DNA of 16,021 nucleotides from an uncultured Oscillospiraceae bacterium (GTDB lineage: Bacteria > Bacillota > Clostridia > Oscillospirales > Acutalibacteraceae), in the NCBI GenBank assembly GCA_900543525.1, contig UQRS01000050.1, positions 1-16,021 on the forward strand, in the 5' to 3' direction. The translations under genes and the position numbers were made by a program. The notes under the pieces were generated by a model that was given only the letters and a program-made list of their open reading frames with translations, searched no databases and was not told where the DNA came from. Below are positions 5,813 to 14,154 of this stretch, piece by piece. Numbering within the stretch: the stretch's first letter is position 1; the number at the start of each line of letters is the position of its first letter.

Positions 5813-6544
5813 TTAAATGACCAGGCCGCCGTTGGGACTGATGACCTGGCCGGTGAGGAACTCTCCCCCCGCGCCGGCGAGGAAGAGAACGGCCGCCGCA
5901 ACCTCCTCCGGCCTGCCGATTCGGCCGAGCGGCGTCTCCTCCGCCAGGGCGGCAAGGTCGGCGGGGGAGAGGTGGGCGTTCATCTCGGTATCAATCACGC
6001 CGGGCGCAATGCAGTTGACCCGTATGCCGGAGGGGCCGACCTCCTTGGCCAGCGCGCGGCTGAGGCCGATTACGCCGGCCTTTGCCGCCGAGTAGGCGAC
6101 CTCGCAGGCGGCGCCGGCCATTCCCCAGATGGAGGAGATGTTGATGATGCAGCCGCTCTGCCGCCGGATCATGCCGGGCAAAACGGCGCGGCAGCAGCGG
6201 AAAACGCCGCTGAGATCGGTGTTTATCAGCCGGTCCCAATCGGCGTCGGAGAGGTCGGTCAAAAGCCCGGAGAGGGAGATGCCGGCGTTGTTGACCAGCA
6301 GGTCGATGTGGCCGAACTCGGCAGTTACACGCTCGACAGCCGCGGTTACCGAGGCGGTGCTGGCCACATCCAGCAAATAGACGCCGGCCACACCTCCGGC
6401 TGCGCGGAGCTCTCCCGCCAGCGCGGCGGCAGAGGCCTCCGATTGGCGATAGCCGATTGCGACGGCATAGCCGTCCTCAGAAAGCGCCTGGGCGGTGGCG
6501 GCGCCAATGCCGCGCGCCCCTCCGGTAATCAGTGCGGTTTTCAT
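5813..6544 (-). CDS. ymfI: FabG-like SDR, probably EF-P 5-aminopentanone reductase (YmfI type)
   Basis: A 243-residue short-chain dehydrogenase. TGGARGIG (7-14) binds the nicotinamide cofactor, NNAG is at 85-88, and the catalytic Ser138, Tyr151 and Lys155 (YSAAK) are in place. The region reading SSIWGMAGAACEVAYSAAK, with tryptophan after SSI and CEV before the catalytic tyrosine, and the ending TGQVISPNGGLVI, are as in the YmfI group, which reduces the 5-aminopentanone group on elongation factor P in Bacillota, and unlike biosynthetic FabG (usually NI(G/S)SVVG...NY). In B. subtilis ymfI lies downstream of spoIIIE, and ftsK/spoIIIE is on the same strand here about 5 kb upstream. Ribosome site AAAGGAT is about 10 bases before the ATG. 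If the subgroup call is wrong, it is a generic 3-oxoacyl-ACP reductase-like SDR. Confidence 0.8.
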   Translation of the reverse strand: MKTALITGGARGIGAATAQALSEDGYAVAIGYRQSEASAAALAGELRAAGGVAGVYLLDVASTASVTAAVERVTAEFGHIDLLVNNAGISLSGLLTDLSDADWDRLINTDLSGVFRCCRAVLPGMIRRQSGCIINISSIWGMAGAACEVAYSAAKAGVIGLSRALAKEVGPSGIRVNCIAPGVIDTEMNAHLSPADLAALAEETPLGRIGRPEEVAAAVLFLAGAGGEFLTGQVISPNGGLVI

Positions 6545-6760
6545 GCTTTACACATCCTTTTGCAGCTTTTGTACTGTCAAATAAAAATGAAGCGAAACAG
6601 ATGAAGTCCGATCGCCCGGCCGTCCGGTCGCCTGCGTCCCGCATCGGTCGCCTCGGGGATGAACTGCCTTCAAAAAGCGGACGACTTTACAAAAAGGGCG
6701 CTTTTTAAGAGAGCTTTCACCTTTTTCGAAGGCTTTTGCCGTTATGGCAAGGCGAAAGAC

Positions 6761-8230
6761 TTACAGCAATCCGTATTTTTCCCGAAGCGCCTGTAAAACC
6801 GCCTGCGTTTCCAAAAAGGGAATGTTCAGGCTCTCGGCGTGCTCCGACCGAACCGAAAGCTTCACGCGGCAGAGGTGGTTCCGGCGATCCCACGGGTATT
6901 CGGTTACCCGCAGCACGCCGAGGTTGTCGTCGCTGCAATGCAGCTCCACGAGGTTGAACAGCCGGGCGCCGAAGGCGCAGACCTCCTCCCCGATCAAGAG
7001 GCCGCCGCGCCGCGACTTCCGCACGCAAACGGCGATGTATACGAGGTTGATCCCCTCGGCCACGATGGCGAGGAACCAGATCAGGTCCGAAAAGTGCGCC
7101 GCCCACAGGCTGAGCAGCCCGGCGAGGGCAGGAATGACTCCCATCCAGATAACCGGCGGCGTGCAGAACTTCCGCAGTGCGCAGTCCGGGTGCCGAAGCC
7201 TCAGCGGCTGCGGCCGGATTTGCGGGAACAGCCCTCCGCATAGGGCATAGACCTCGTCGCTCTGCGCGGCCGGGATGATCATCGCCGTCTCCCGTCCCTT
7301 GTAATCGCCGCCGTAGCCGGCGATGCTGATGCTGACATTGTAGCGGCGCAAAATCATCATGATCGGATTTTGCTGAATTGAAATGCTGTTGACCATACCG
7401 ATCTGAAACCGGATATGCCGCTTCATGATCAGTCCGGCGACCACCGTTAAATTGTTGCCGCGCCGGGTCATCCTGAAGGGGAGATTTTTAAAAACCGAAA
7501 TGAAAAACGAAACGCCGAAGCCAACCAGAAAGGCCAGCGCGATATAGCCGGCGATCGGCGGAATCAGAAGCCCGGCCGGGTTCTCCACGCCCGAGACCAC
7601 CTCATTCAGCGTGCCGTAAACCAGCTCGGTCATTCCGGCGCCCAGCAGCTTTCCGGTGTGGCTGATGATCGGGGCGGCAATCAGCAGCCCGGTCGCCGAG
7701 TTGGAGGTTGCGGCCGCCATGATGATCAGCCGTTTGGCCGGCGGATGAAACTGTACCACCGTGCCCATATCCGGCGGAAACAGCGCGTACAGATCCGGCG
7801 CGACCGAGCGAGGCAGAATCATTTTGAAGTCGGGCTTGCCCGGCCGTCCCGCCTCGGTCGAGAGGCGAACCTCCACCGCGTCGGTCAGGCGCAGCAGTGG
7901 GCCGGTTCGGATAAAGGTGCTGGAGATTTTATCGGTCGGGATGACCGAACGGACGCGGAGAAGCACACCTCCCGTTACGATGATGCGTTCGCCGCCGAGC
8001 ACTAGCCTGCAGCGCAGGAATTTGACAACCGACAGCGCCAAAATAACCGCGGCGGTAATCGACTCCCCCACGATCAGGGTGGTCAGTCCGCCGTGCATCA
8101 GGTAGGAGATCAGTCCCTGTGCCGCCGGGATCAGCAAAACAAAAATATATGGCTTCAGATAGCTTAAAATCATCAGCGGGTGCGCTTTGTATTCAGTCTG
8201 TATCTTGGCGATCGTGCCCACCTCCCGCAT
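6761..8230 (-). CDS. YdbT-like membrane protein with three bacterial PH (DUF304) domains
   Basis: A 489-residue protein, close to the 493 of B. subtilis YdbT. Paired hydrophobic segments alternate with PH-like domains: membrane hairpin about 22-72, PH 1 about 72-160, membrane about 168-247, PH 2 about 250-340 (FRMTRRGNNLTVVAGLI... is the typical opening), membrane about 358-405, PH 3 about 405-480. Role in the family is unclear (membrane or stress related). The start is uncertain: ATG 8230 gives a 38-base overlap with the YdbS-like gene; an in-frame ATG at 8275 would overlap 83 bases, and its GGAGG directly touches the ATG. A GGGAGGTG lies just inside the frame after 8230. It is the last gene of rarA-ydbS-ydbT. 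Confidence 0.8.
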   Translation of the reverse strand: MREVGTIAKIQTEYKAHPLMILSYLKPYIFVLLIPAAQGLISYLMHGGLTTLIVGESITAAVILALSVVKFLRCRLVLGGERIIVTGGVLLRVRSVIPTDKISSTFIRTGPLLRLTDAVEVRLSTEAGRPGKPDFKMILPRSVAPDLYALFPPDMGTVVQFHPPAKRLIIMAAATSNSATGLLIAAPIISHTGKLLGAGMTELVYGTLNEVVSGVENPAGLLIPPIAGYIALAFLVGFGVSFFISVFKNLPFRMTRRGNNLTVVAGLIMKRHIRFQIGMVNSISIQQNPIMMILRRYNVSISIAGYGGDYKGRETAMIIPAAQSDEVYALCGGLFPQIRPQPLRLRHPDCALRKFCTPPVIWMGVIPALAGLLSLWAAHFSDLIWFLAIVAEGINLVYIAVCVRKSRRGGLLIGEEVCAFGARLFNLVELHCSDDNLGVLRVTEYPWDRRNHLCRVKLSVRSEHAESLNIPFLETQAVLQALREKYGLL

Positions 8231-8666
8231 TGGCGCCGGAGCTGTTTCCGGTTGCCCGAATGACGGCGGCCGCATCCTCCACAGAAAGGCAGAAAATGGT
8301 CAGCCGGCCTTTTGCTGCCCGCAGCCGAAGATTGCAAAGACCCAGCGCCGCCGAAAAAGGCGTGTCAAACTGCTCGACATAGATCATGCGGAGCCGGGGC
8401 ATGATGTATCGCCTCTGGACAAAGACGCCGCGGGTGTAGATCAGCGCGTCGGTCGAGAGGCGAACCCGCATGCTTTTTATCAAGCGGGGAAGATAGTAAA
8501 AACAAAGGAAAACCGCCGCAAAGGCCAGCAGCGCAAAAAGCATGGCCGTGATGCCTTTGGGCAGAGCCAGCCCCAAAAACGCGCAGAGAATAAACACCCC
8601 GATCAGCAGTACCAGGGCATAGGTGCGAAACAGAACCAGCGCGTTTTTCGGCGGGCGAAAGGTCAT
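8193..8666 (-). CDS. YdbS-like bacterial PH-domain membrane protein
   Basis: A 157-residue protein with two membrane helices (about 12-34 and 40-60) followed by one bPH2/DUF304 domain (about 67-140: MRVRLSTDALIYTRGVFVQRRYIMP, then FDTPFSAALGLCNLRLRAAKG). This is the YdbS layout, and as in B. subtilis it sits directly before a YdbT-like gene; the two products probably form a complex (inference from family pairing). The ATG follows the rarA stop with no gap (TAA then ATG) and has GGAGGAAA upstream, so it is coupled to rarA. Its C-terminal residues after about 140 are low-complexity (NSSGANAGGGHD), overlapping the start of the YdbT-like frame. Confidence 0.82.
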   Translation of the reverse strand: MTFRPPKNALVLFRTYALVLLIGVFILCAFLGLALPKGITAMLFALLAFAAVFLCFYYLPRLIKSMRVRLSTDALIYTRGVFVQRRYIMPRLRMIYVEQFDTPFSAALGLCNLRLRAAKGRLTIFCLSVEDAAAVIRATGNSSGANAGGGHDRQDTD

Positions 8667-9935
8667 TTAATTTCCTCCGTTCTTCAGCTTATCCAGATAA
8701 GCTTTAAAGGCCTGCTCGTTTTTGTTTTCCCCAAAAATGTAGTAGGTCTTTTCCTTCAGCCGGTCGGGCAGATACTGCTGCTTTACATAGTGACCGGGAA
8801 AATCATGCGGATAAAGATAGTTTTGCCCCGGGGCTTTGACCTCCGCCCCGTCGGTGTGCTGGTTTTGAAGCTGCCGGGGGATGGGGCCGAGATTTCCCGC
8901 CTTTACATCTGCCATGGCGGCGTTGATCCCGTTATAGGCTGAGTTGGACTTGGGCGCCGTGGCAACCAGCACGACCGCGTCAGCCAGGGGAATAGACGCC
9001 TCCGGCAGGCCGACCATGAGGGCGGAATCGACGCAGGCCTTCACAATCGGCAGCGCCTGCGGATAGGCCAGCCCCACATCCTCCGCCGCGCAGACCAGCA
9101 GCCGCCTGCAGGCCGAGGGCAGATCGCCGGCCGCCAGAATCCGGGCGAGGTAGTGGAGCGCGGCGTCCGGGTCGGAGCCGCGCATGGATTTCTGATAAGC
9201 CGAAAGCAGGTCGTAATGCTCGTCTCCAAGCCGGTCATACCGCCCCCCGCCGCCGCAGACCTCCTCTGCAAGGCTGTCGGAAACGACAATCTCCTTCTCG
9301 CCGGTGTCGGCCGCGATGACGCACAGTTCCAGCCCGCCCAGCGCCTTGCGCACGTCGCCCCCCGCACCGTAGGCGAGAGCGCGCACCGCCTCCTCCGAAA
9401 GGTGGATGGAAACCTCCTTCTCCTCCTCTAAAAAGGAGATGCCGCGCCGGATGGCCGGTAGGATTTCCTGCGGCGTCAGCTCCTTGAACTCGAACACGGT
9501 CGAGCGGCTGAGCAGGGCGTTGTAGATGTAGAAGCGCGGGTTTTCGGTGGTGGAGGCAATCAGCGTGATGCTGCCTTTTTCGATATGTTCAAGCAGGGTC
9601 TGCTGCTGCCGTTTGTTGAAATACTGAATCTCATCCAGATAGAGCAGGATGCCGTCCTTCCCGGCGAAGGTGCCGACCTCGGCCACCATATCCTTGATGT
9701 CGGAGGTGGAGGCGGTGGTCGCGTTCAGCCGGTGCAGCCGCTTGCCGCAGCCGTTTGCAATAATCTCCGCCACGGTCGTCTTGCCGACCCCCGACGGGCC
9801 GTAGAAGATCAGATTGGGAATCTGCCCGCTTTCGATGATACGGCGCAGCACCTTGCCTGCACCGAGAATATGCGTCTGTCCCACCACATCGTCCAGCGTT
9901 TTGGGACGCATACGATCTGCAAGCGGTCGTGACAT
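8667..9935 (-). CDS. rarA: Replication-associated recombination protein A (RarA/MgsA AAA+ ATPase)
   Basis: A 422-residue AAA+ protein of the RarA/WRNIP1/Mgs1 family, which acts at stalled replication forks with DNA polymerase clamp-loader-like architecture. Seen: the N-terminal opening PLADRMRPKTLDDVVGQ, Walker A GPSGVGKT (46-53), Walker B LLYLDEIQ (98-103 region, D101 E102), sensor 1 ASTTENP (127-133), and the C-terminal oligomerisation part with the strongly conserved SACRRLLVCAAEDVGLAYP and the YPHDFPGHYVKQQYLP end. The start at 9935 is set by AAGGAGGAG 6 bases upstream; the longer open frame to 10097 lacks one. It heads the rarA-ydbS-ydbT unit. Confidence 0.95.
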   Translation of the reverse strand: MSRPLADRMRPKTLDDVVGQTHILGAGKVLRRIIESGQIPNLIFYGPSGVGKTTVAEIIANGCGKRLHRLNATTASTSDIKDMVAEVGTFAGKDGILLYLDEIQYFNKRQQQTLLEHIEKGSITLIASTTENPRFYIYNALLSRSTVFEFKELTPQEILPAIRRGISFLEEEKEVSIHLSEEAVRALAYGAGGDVRKALGGLELCVIAADTGEKEIVVSDSLAEEVCGGGGRYDRLGDEHYDLLSAYQKSMRGSDPDAALHYLARILAAGDLPSACRRLLVCAAEDVGLAYPQALPIVKACVDSALMVGLPEASIPLADAVVLVATAPKSNSAYNGINAAMADVKAGNLGPIPRQLQNQHTDGAEVKAPGQNYLYPHDFPGHYVKQQYLPDRLKEKTYYIFGENKNEQAFKAYLDKLKNGGN

Positions 9936-9953
9936 GAAAGCTCCTCCTTTTTC

Positions 9954-9983
9954 TCTATAGCAAAAATCGCCGCGCCGGGTCAG
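9954..9983 (-). promoter_or_regulatory. Possible rarA promoter with extended -10
   Basis: In minus-strand sense: CTGACC (9983-9978), 18 bases, TATAGA (9959-9954) preceded by TGC. The -10 is only about 20 bases from the ATG, giving a short leader containing the AAGGAGGAG site. The -35 match is modest. Confidence 0.4.
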
Positions 9984-10105
9984 GAATAAAAAAGATATCG
10001 AGGCACCGGCCGCGATTTGGGCATACGGTTTTTTGTCCGCTCTGCGGCCCGGTTGCTGCAAGCGGTCGGAAAGAATAAAGACCCGGAAGGGATGCAAAAT
10101 CCGGT

Positions 10106-10138
10106 GGATAGAATAACCAATTTGCAGTTATTCTATCC
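10106..10138. repeat. Perfect 12-bp inverted repeat, 9-base spacer
   Basis: GGATAGAATAAC (10106-10117) and GTTATTCTATCC (10127-10138). AT-rich in a GC-rich gap, no T run on either side, and 171 bases upstream of the rarA start. It could be a regulator site or an RNA hairpin; not matched to a known element. Confidence 0.6.
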
Positions 10139-10304
10139 TATGATCGGGACGGGAGGGTAAGAACGCACCGTGGCCGGCCGCAGAGCGCTTCCTGCGGCAG
10201 ATGGCAGAAAAAACGGCTTCGCTTTCGTTTTGCTGCCGGTATGCAGCCCTGCCGCGTCGCGCCGCAGTTTTTGCGGCGTGAGTTGACTGGTTCTGCTGCC
10301 GCCC

Positions 10305-10631
10305 TTATTCCCGATAAAATATGCAGAGCCAGCGGCAGGGCGGGCTGGCGGAGGTTTCCTCCACCCGGTGGCGCAGGTGCGCCGGGATGAGGATGCACTC
10401 TCCCTTTTTCAGGGTCAGCCGCCCCTCGGGAAAGGCAAGCACCGCCCACCCCTCGAGCACCGAGACCCACTCGCTCTCCGCCTGATCGTACCAGAAGCCG
10501 GCCGGGCTGCCGGCGGCGGTGGAGACAATGCTCACCACTCGCCCGAAGGGCAGCTGCAGAAGCGGCTTTGCCGCCTCCTCGCCGTCCGGCGGCAAAGCGG
10601 GGAAGATGGTGTGTTTTTCCGGTATTTTCAA
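10305..10631 (-). CDS. Small single-domain cupin protein
   Basis: A 108-residue cupin. The pattern FWYDQAESEWVSVLEGWAVL (cupin motif 1 region) followed by LTLKKGECILIPAHLRHRVEETS (motif 2 with PAH..HRV) and a final WLCIFY matches the short, often uncharacterised bacterial cupins. The usual motif-1 histidines are absent, so metal binding and activity are uncertain. Start TTG at 10631 is chosen because AAAGGAGAGG, about 10 bases upstream, overlaps the stop of the metallo-beta-lactamase gene, suggesting coupled translation; the longer frame from 10688 would overlap that gene. Substrate unknown. Confidence 0.8.
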   Translation of the reverse strand: MKIPEKHTIFPALPPDGEEAAKPLLQLPFGRVVSIVSTAAGSPAGFWYDQAESEWVSVLEGWAVLAFPEGRLTLKKGECILIPAHLRHRVEETSASPPCRWLCIFYRE

Positions 10632-10647
10632 GCCGTCCGCCTCTCCT

Positions 10648-11556
10648 TTACTGTTCCACACGAATTGCAAAACCGTTCGAAAAATCAAGTGTGATGTTGC
10701 CGTTTACATCGGTGCGGAAAACCTCGCACCCGGCGGCGGAAAGCCGGTCGAGCGTTGCGTCGGCCGGATGTCCGTAGCTGTTTTCTCCCACCGAGATTAC
10801 CGCAAACCGCGGCTTTACAGCGGTTAAGAACGCCTCGCTCGTCGAGGTGGTGCTGCCGTGGTGGCCGACCTTCAGCAGATCGGCGGAGGCAGAAAGCCCG
10901 CTGTGCAGCAGGGAGGCTTCGGCCGCGCTTCCGGCGTCCCCGGTAAAGAGTGCCGTAAATCCAAACCCGCTGATCCTCAGAAATTGCGACCGGTCGTTTT
11001 CGTCCGGGAGGAAGGCGTCGCAGTAAAACGGATCAACCGTAAAACCCCCGACTGTAAAGGCCTCTCCCGGGTAATCGGAGAAGGGAACGCCCAAATCCTC
11101 CGCCTTTTCCTGCAGTGTATAGAACAGACCAGCGTCCTCCGGGTCACCCGGCGCGGCCTGCGTGCAGTAAATCTGTTTTACCGAAAAGCTTTCCAGCAGC
11201 GCCGCCGCCCCGCCGATGTGGTCGCTGTGCGGGTGCGAGAGGAGGAGGTAGCGGATGGCCGTGACTCCTTCCTTCCGCAGCGCCGCGATCAGACCGCTTC
11301 CATCGTCCAGCCCGACGCCGGTGTCAATCAGCGCAGCCTCCCCGTTCGAGAGCAGGAGGGCGCAGTCGCCCTGCCCGACGTCGAGAAAAACCAGCCGGTG
11401 AACATCCTTCCCCGCGCCGGCGCCGATCCCACAGCGGGTCAGCAGCCGCGCGGCATAGCTGACCTCCCCCACCGGGAGGAGAGAAAGCAAAAAAGAGCTC
11501 AGAACAAACGCCGCGGCGAGCAAAATGCAGAGTATCCATTTTCCTTTTTTTCGCAT
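10648..11556 (-). CDS. Secreted/membrane-anchored ComEC-type metallo-beta-lactamase-fold protein
   Basis: A 302-residue protein: N-terminal signal or anchor (MRKKGKWILCILLAAAF..., 1-28), then a metallo-beta-lactamase fold like the C-terminal domain of ComEC/Rec2: FLDVGQGDCALL (58-68), IDTG (77-80), SHPHSDHIGG with the HxHxDH metal set at 108-113, LFTGD (203-207), LLKVGHHGS (227-235) and SYGHP (260-264). It lacks the ComEC channel domain, so it is a stand-alone extracytoplasmic hydrolase; a nuclease-type role is suggested by the family but the substrate is unproven. ATG 11556 is preferred over 11577 because GGAGGG lies about 7 bases upstream. It follows ftsK by 62 bases and precedes the cupin by 16. 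Confidence 0.9.
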   Translation of the reverse strand: MRKKGKWILCILLAAAFVLSSFLLSLLPVGEVSYAARLLTRCGIGAGAGKDVHRLVFLDVGQGDCALLLSNGEAALIDTGVGLDDGSGLIAALRKEGVTAIRYLLLSHPHSDHIGGAAALLESFSVKQIYCTQAAPGDPEDAGLFYTLQEKAEDLGVPFSDYPGEAFTVGGFTVDPFYCDAFLPDENDRSQFLRISGFGFTALFTGDAGSAAEASLLHSGLSASADLLKVGHHGSTTSTSEAFLTAVKPRFAVISVGENSYGHPADATLDRLSAAGCEVFRTDVNGNITLDFSNGFAIRVEQ

Positions 11557-11618
11557 GCCGCATCCCTCCAAAGCCACAGAGCGCCGATTTGCGCACAGCC
11601 TTCCCTAAAGCTATAGGC

Positions 11619-14108
11619 TTAGTCGTTTTGTCCGCCGGCCTGCATTTCCAAAAACTCCGCCTTGGAGATCAGCACCTGCCGCGGCTTGGAGCCTTCATAC
11701 GGGCCGACGACGCCCTTTTGCTCCATTTGATCCACGATGCGGGCGGCGCGCGCATACCCCAGCTTGAGCCGCCGCTGCAAAAGGGAGGTCGAGGCCTGCC
11801 CCGCGTCGACCACAACCTCGATCGCCTGGTTGATCATGGGGTCGAATTCCTCGTCCGCGTCCTCATCCTTGGAGGATTTTTCAGAAACGGCCTGCCGTTC
11901 AATCTCCTCCAGCACGGCCTCGTCATATTCGTTGACCTTCCCGTTTTTGATGAATTCCACAACCGCCTCAACCTCGTCGTCGTCGACAAAGCAGCCCTGT
12001 ACGCGGCGAGGCTTGACCGCGCCGACAGGGTAGAAGAGCATGTCGCCGCGTCCCATCAGCCGTTCGGCGCCGCTCATGTCGAGGATGGTGCGGCTGTCCA
12101 CGCTGGAGGAGACGGCAAAAGCGATCCGGGTGGGAATGTTGGCCTTGATCACGCCGGTGATGACGTTGACCGACGGCCGCTGGGTGGCGATGATCAGGTG
12201 CATGCCGGCGGCACGCGCTTTCTGCGCGATGCGGCAGATGGCGTCCTCCACCTCTCCCGGGGCGGTCATCATAAGGTCGGCCAGCTCGTCAATGATGATG
12301 ACGATGTGCGGCATGGGGATCATATCCTCGTGGCTTTCGGCCAGCCGGTTATAGCCCTTGAGGTCGCGCACGTTGTTTTCTGCGAAAAGCTTGTAGCGGT
12401 TTTCCATCTCGGTCACCGCCCAGCCGAGTGCGCCGGCAGCCCGCCGCGGCTCGGTCACGACCGGCACCAGCAGGTGCGGGATGCCGTTGTAGATACCCAG
12501 CTCCACCACCTTGGGGTCGATCATCAGCAGCTTGACCTCGTCCGGATTGGCCTTGAACAGCAGACTCATAATAATCGAGTTGATACAGACCGACTTACCC
12601 GAACCGGTCGCACCGGCGATCAGGCCGTGCGGCATTTTTGCAATGTCCGCCACGACGGCGTTTCCGGCGATGTCCCGGCCGAGGGCGATGGTCAGCTTGC
12701 TCTTGGCGTCCAGAAAGGCCGGAGACTCCAGAATCTCCCGCACATGGACGATCGAGCTGATTTTGTTGGGAACCTCAATGCCGACGGCCGCCTTGTTGGG
12801 AATAGGCGCTTCAATCCGAACGCCGGCGGTGGCCAGGTTGAGGGCGATATCATCCGAAAGATTGGTAATTTTATTGATTTTGACGCCGGCGGCCGGCTGC
12901 AGCTCATACCGGGTGACCGAAGGGCCGCGGCTGATGTCGACAATCCGCGTCTCTACCCCGAAGCTGCGGAGGGTGTCCACCAGCTTGGTTGCGGTGGCCT
13001 TCAGCTCGTCGCTGATGTCGGCCGTCCGCTCGGCGCCGCCCCGCTGCAAAAGCGAGACCGGCGGGAAGCGGTAGTCGTCCTCCCCCTCGATTGAGATGCC
13101 GCTGCTTTCGGGAACCGAGAAAGGCTCGGCCGCCCCGGTGTTTCCGGCATTTCCGGCCGCCTCGGCCGGATTTTGCTCCGGCTCGGGAACCTTGAACAGC
13201 TCGTCCGAAATGCCGTCGATGGCGGCGTCAATCGGGTTCGGCTCGGCCTTCTGCTTCTTCTTTCTGGGCTTTTCCTCCGGCTTCCGGTCGTGGTAGGCAT
13301 CGATTACATTGCGCTCCATCTCCCGCAGGTCGGGCTCTTTTCCCGCGCGTTCGGCTGCCGCAGCAATCGCTTTCTGCCGCGCCTCCTCATCGTCGAGGGG
13401 AACATCCACGTCAAATTTGCGCCGGGTCAGGTCGGCCAGCTCCTCCCTGCGGCGAGCCGTCTCCTCCCGGTGGGCGGAGAATGCCTCCCCGGCGGCACGT
13501 GCGGTTTTCTGCGCCGGCTTGGCAAAAAAGTTCCAGGCCGAGATCAGAGTAGTGCCGGTGGCCAGCATGAAAAATACAATGGTTAAGAGCACGATGGTGA
13601 TGGCTGCTCCGGTTTTGCCACACATTTTGGTCAGCGGATAGCCGAGCAGGCAGCCGAAAAAGCCGCCGCCCTTCATCTCCGCCCCCGACTGGTATGCCGT
13701 GACGATCGAGTCGATGAAGCCGAGCGTCGAGCCGCTCTCCCGCCCGAAGATGTCGATCGCCGCGCCGAGCAGGAGGACAACCAGCACGCTTTCGGTCGTC
13801 TTGCGGCCAAAGTGCGCGGTGCGATCTCCCTTGGCGCAGAGGACGGCGATAAACCCCAGCACAAAAGGACAGAGCCAGGCGCAGACGCCAAAGACGCCAA
13901 AGAGGAAATTGTGCAGCGCGGCCCAAACATTCTGCCCCTTGATCAGCGCGACAAAAAGCAGGAAGATGGCCGTTGCAAACAGCACAATCGCGACCACCTG
14001 CCGCCGGCCTGTATCGGCTGCCGGCGCGGTGCGGCGATCATGTATTTCGGTCGCGGTGGCGCTTTTGGGTTTTGTGTTTTTTTTCTTTTTTCCGGATTGT
14101 GCCGCCAT
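11619..14108 (-). CDS. ftsK: FtsK/SpoIIIE DNA translocase
   Basis: An 829-residue septal DNA pump. N-terminus: lysine-rich (SGKKKKNTKPK), then about four membrane helices (about 40-57, 64-92, 107-123, 168-192). A charged linker (about 195-360, rich in E, K, P) leads to the alpha/beta motor: Walker A GATGSGKS (499-506), Walker B VIIIDELAD (603-611), then ATQRPSV (641-647), and the gamma winged helix that reads KOPS/SRS-type DNA signals (about 755-829, ending QVLISKAEFLEMQ). In sporulating Bacillota it is SpoIIIE; whether this organism sporulates cannot be told. ATG 14108 matches family starts but the AAAGGA site is 13 bases away, longer than usual; the uppP start has the same arrangement. The 46-base uppP-ftsK gap contains AAAAAAGCTTTTTT. 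Confidence 0.95.
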   Translation of the reverse strand: MAAQSGKKKKNTKPKSATATEIHDRRTAPAADTGRRQVVAIVLFATAIFLLFVALIKGQNVWAALHNFLFGVFGVCAWLCPFVLGFIAVLCAKGDRTAHFGRKTTESVLVVLLLGAAIDIFGRESGSTLGFIDSIVTAYQSGAEMKGGGFFGCLLGYPLTKMCGKTGAAITIVLLTIVFFMLATGTTLISAWNFFAKPAQKTARAAGEAFSAHREETARRREELADLTRRKFDVDVPLDDEEARQKAIAAAAERAGKEPDLREMERNVIDAYHDRKPEEKPRKKKQKAEPNPIDAAIDGISDELFKVPEPEQNPAEAAGNAGNTGAAEPFSVPESSGISIEGEDDYRFPPVSLLQRGGAERTADISDELKATATKLVDTLRSFGVETRIVDISRGPSVTRYELQPAAGVKINKITNLSDDIALNLATAGVRIEAPIPNKAAVGIEVPNKISSIVHVREILESPAFLDAKSKLTIALGRDIAGNAVVADIAKMPHGLIAGATGSGKSVCINSIIMSLLFKANPDEVKLLMIDPKVVELGIYNGIPHLLVPVVTEPRRAAGALGWAVTEMENRYKLFAENNVRDLKGYNRLAESHEDMIPMPHIVIIIDELADLMMTAPGEVEDAICRIAQKARAAGMHLIIATQRPSVNVITGVIKANIPTRIAFAVSSSVDSRTILDMSGAERLMGRGDMLFYPVGAVKPRRVQGCFVDDDEVEAVVEFIKNGKVNEYDEAVLEEIERQAVSEKSSKDEDADEEFDPMINQAIEVVVDAGQASTSLLQRRLKLGYARAARIVDQMEQKGVVGPYEGSKPRQVLISKAEFLEMQAGGQND

Positions 14109-14154
14109 AGTATATGTACATTCCTTTCCGTTTTTAAAAAAGCTTTTTTCGGTT

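Larger units (their letters stand above)
9936..10304. other. 369-base gap between cupin and rarA
   Basis: No gene supported. It holds the possible rarA promoter (9954-9983), a perfect 12-bp inverted repeat (10106-10138), a CGCCGCA/TGCGGCG stem (10260-10278) with no T run, and a weak CGGC/GCCG stem followed in minus-strand sense by TTTTTT (about 10208-10238) that could end the cupin transcript. Confidence 0.6.

Noticed and set aside
6575..6580. Consensus TTGACA (minus sense) before the YmfI-like gene
   Set aside because: No acceptable -10 at 16-18 bases; the expected position overlaps the ribosome site (AAAGGATG).
6605..6665. Repeated GGTCGCC units (6605-6665) in the gap between the YdbT-like and YmfI-like genes
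   Set aside because: Only two or three short imperfect copies; no spacing or flanking structure that suggests an array or origin.
11589..13094. 501-codon open frame on the + strand opposite ftsK
   Set aside because: It mirrors the ftsK coding frame in GC-rich sequence, has no ribosome site or recognisable domain, and ftsK is unmistakable.
14136..14149. AAAAAAGCTTTTTT palindrome as a terminator after uppP
   Set aside because: No loop and only A/T pairs apart from the centre, so a stable hairpin is unlikely; ftsK probably reads through from uppP.
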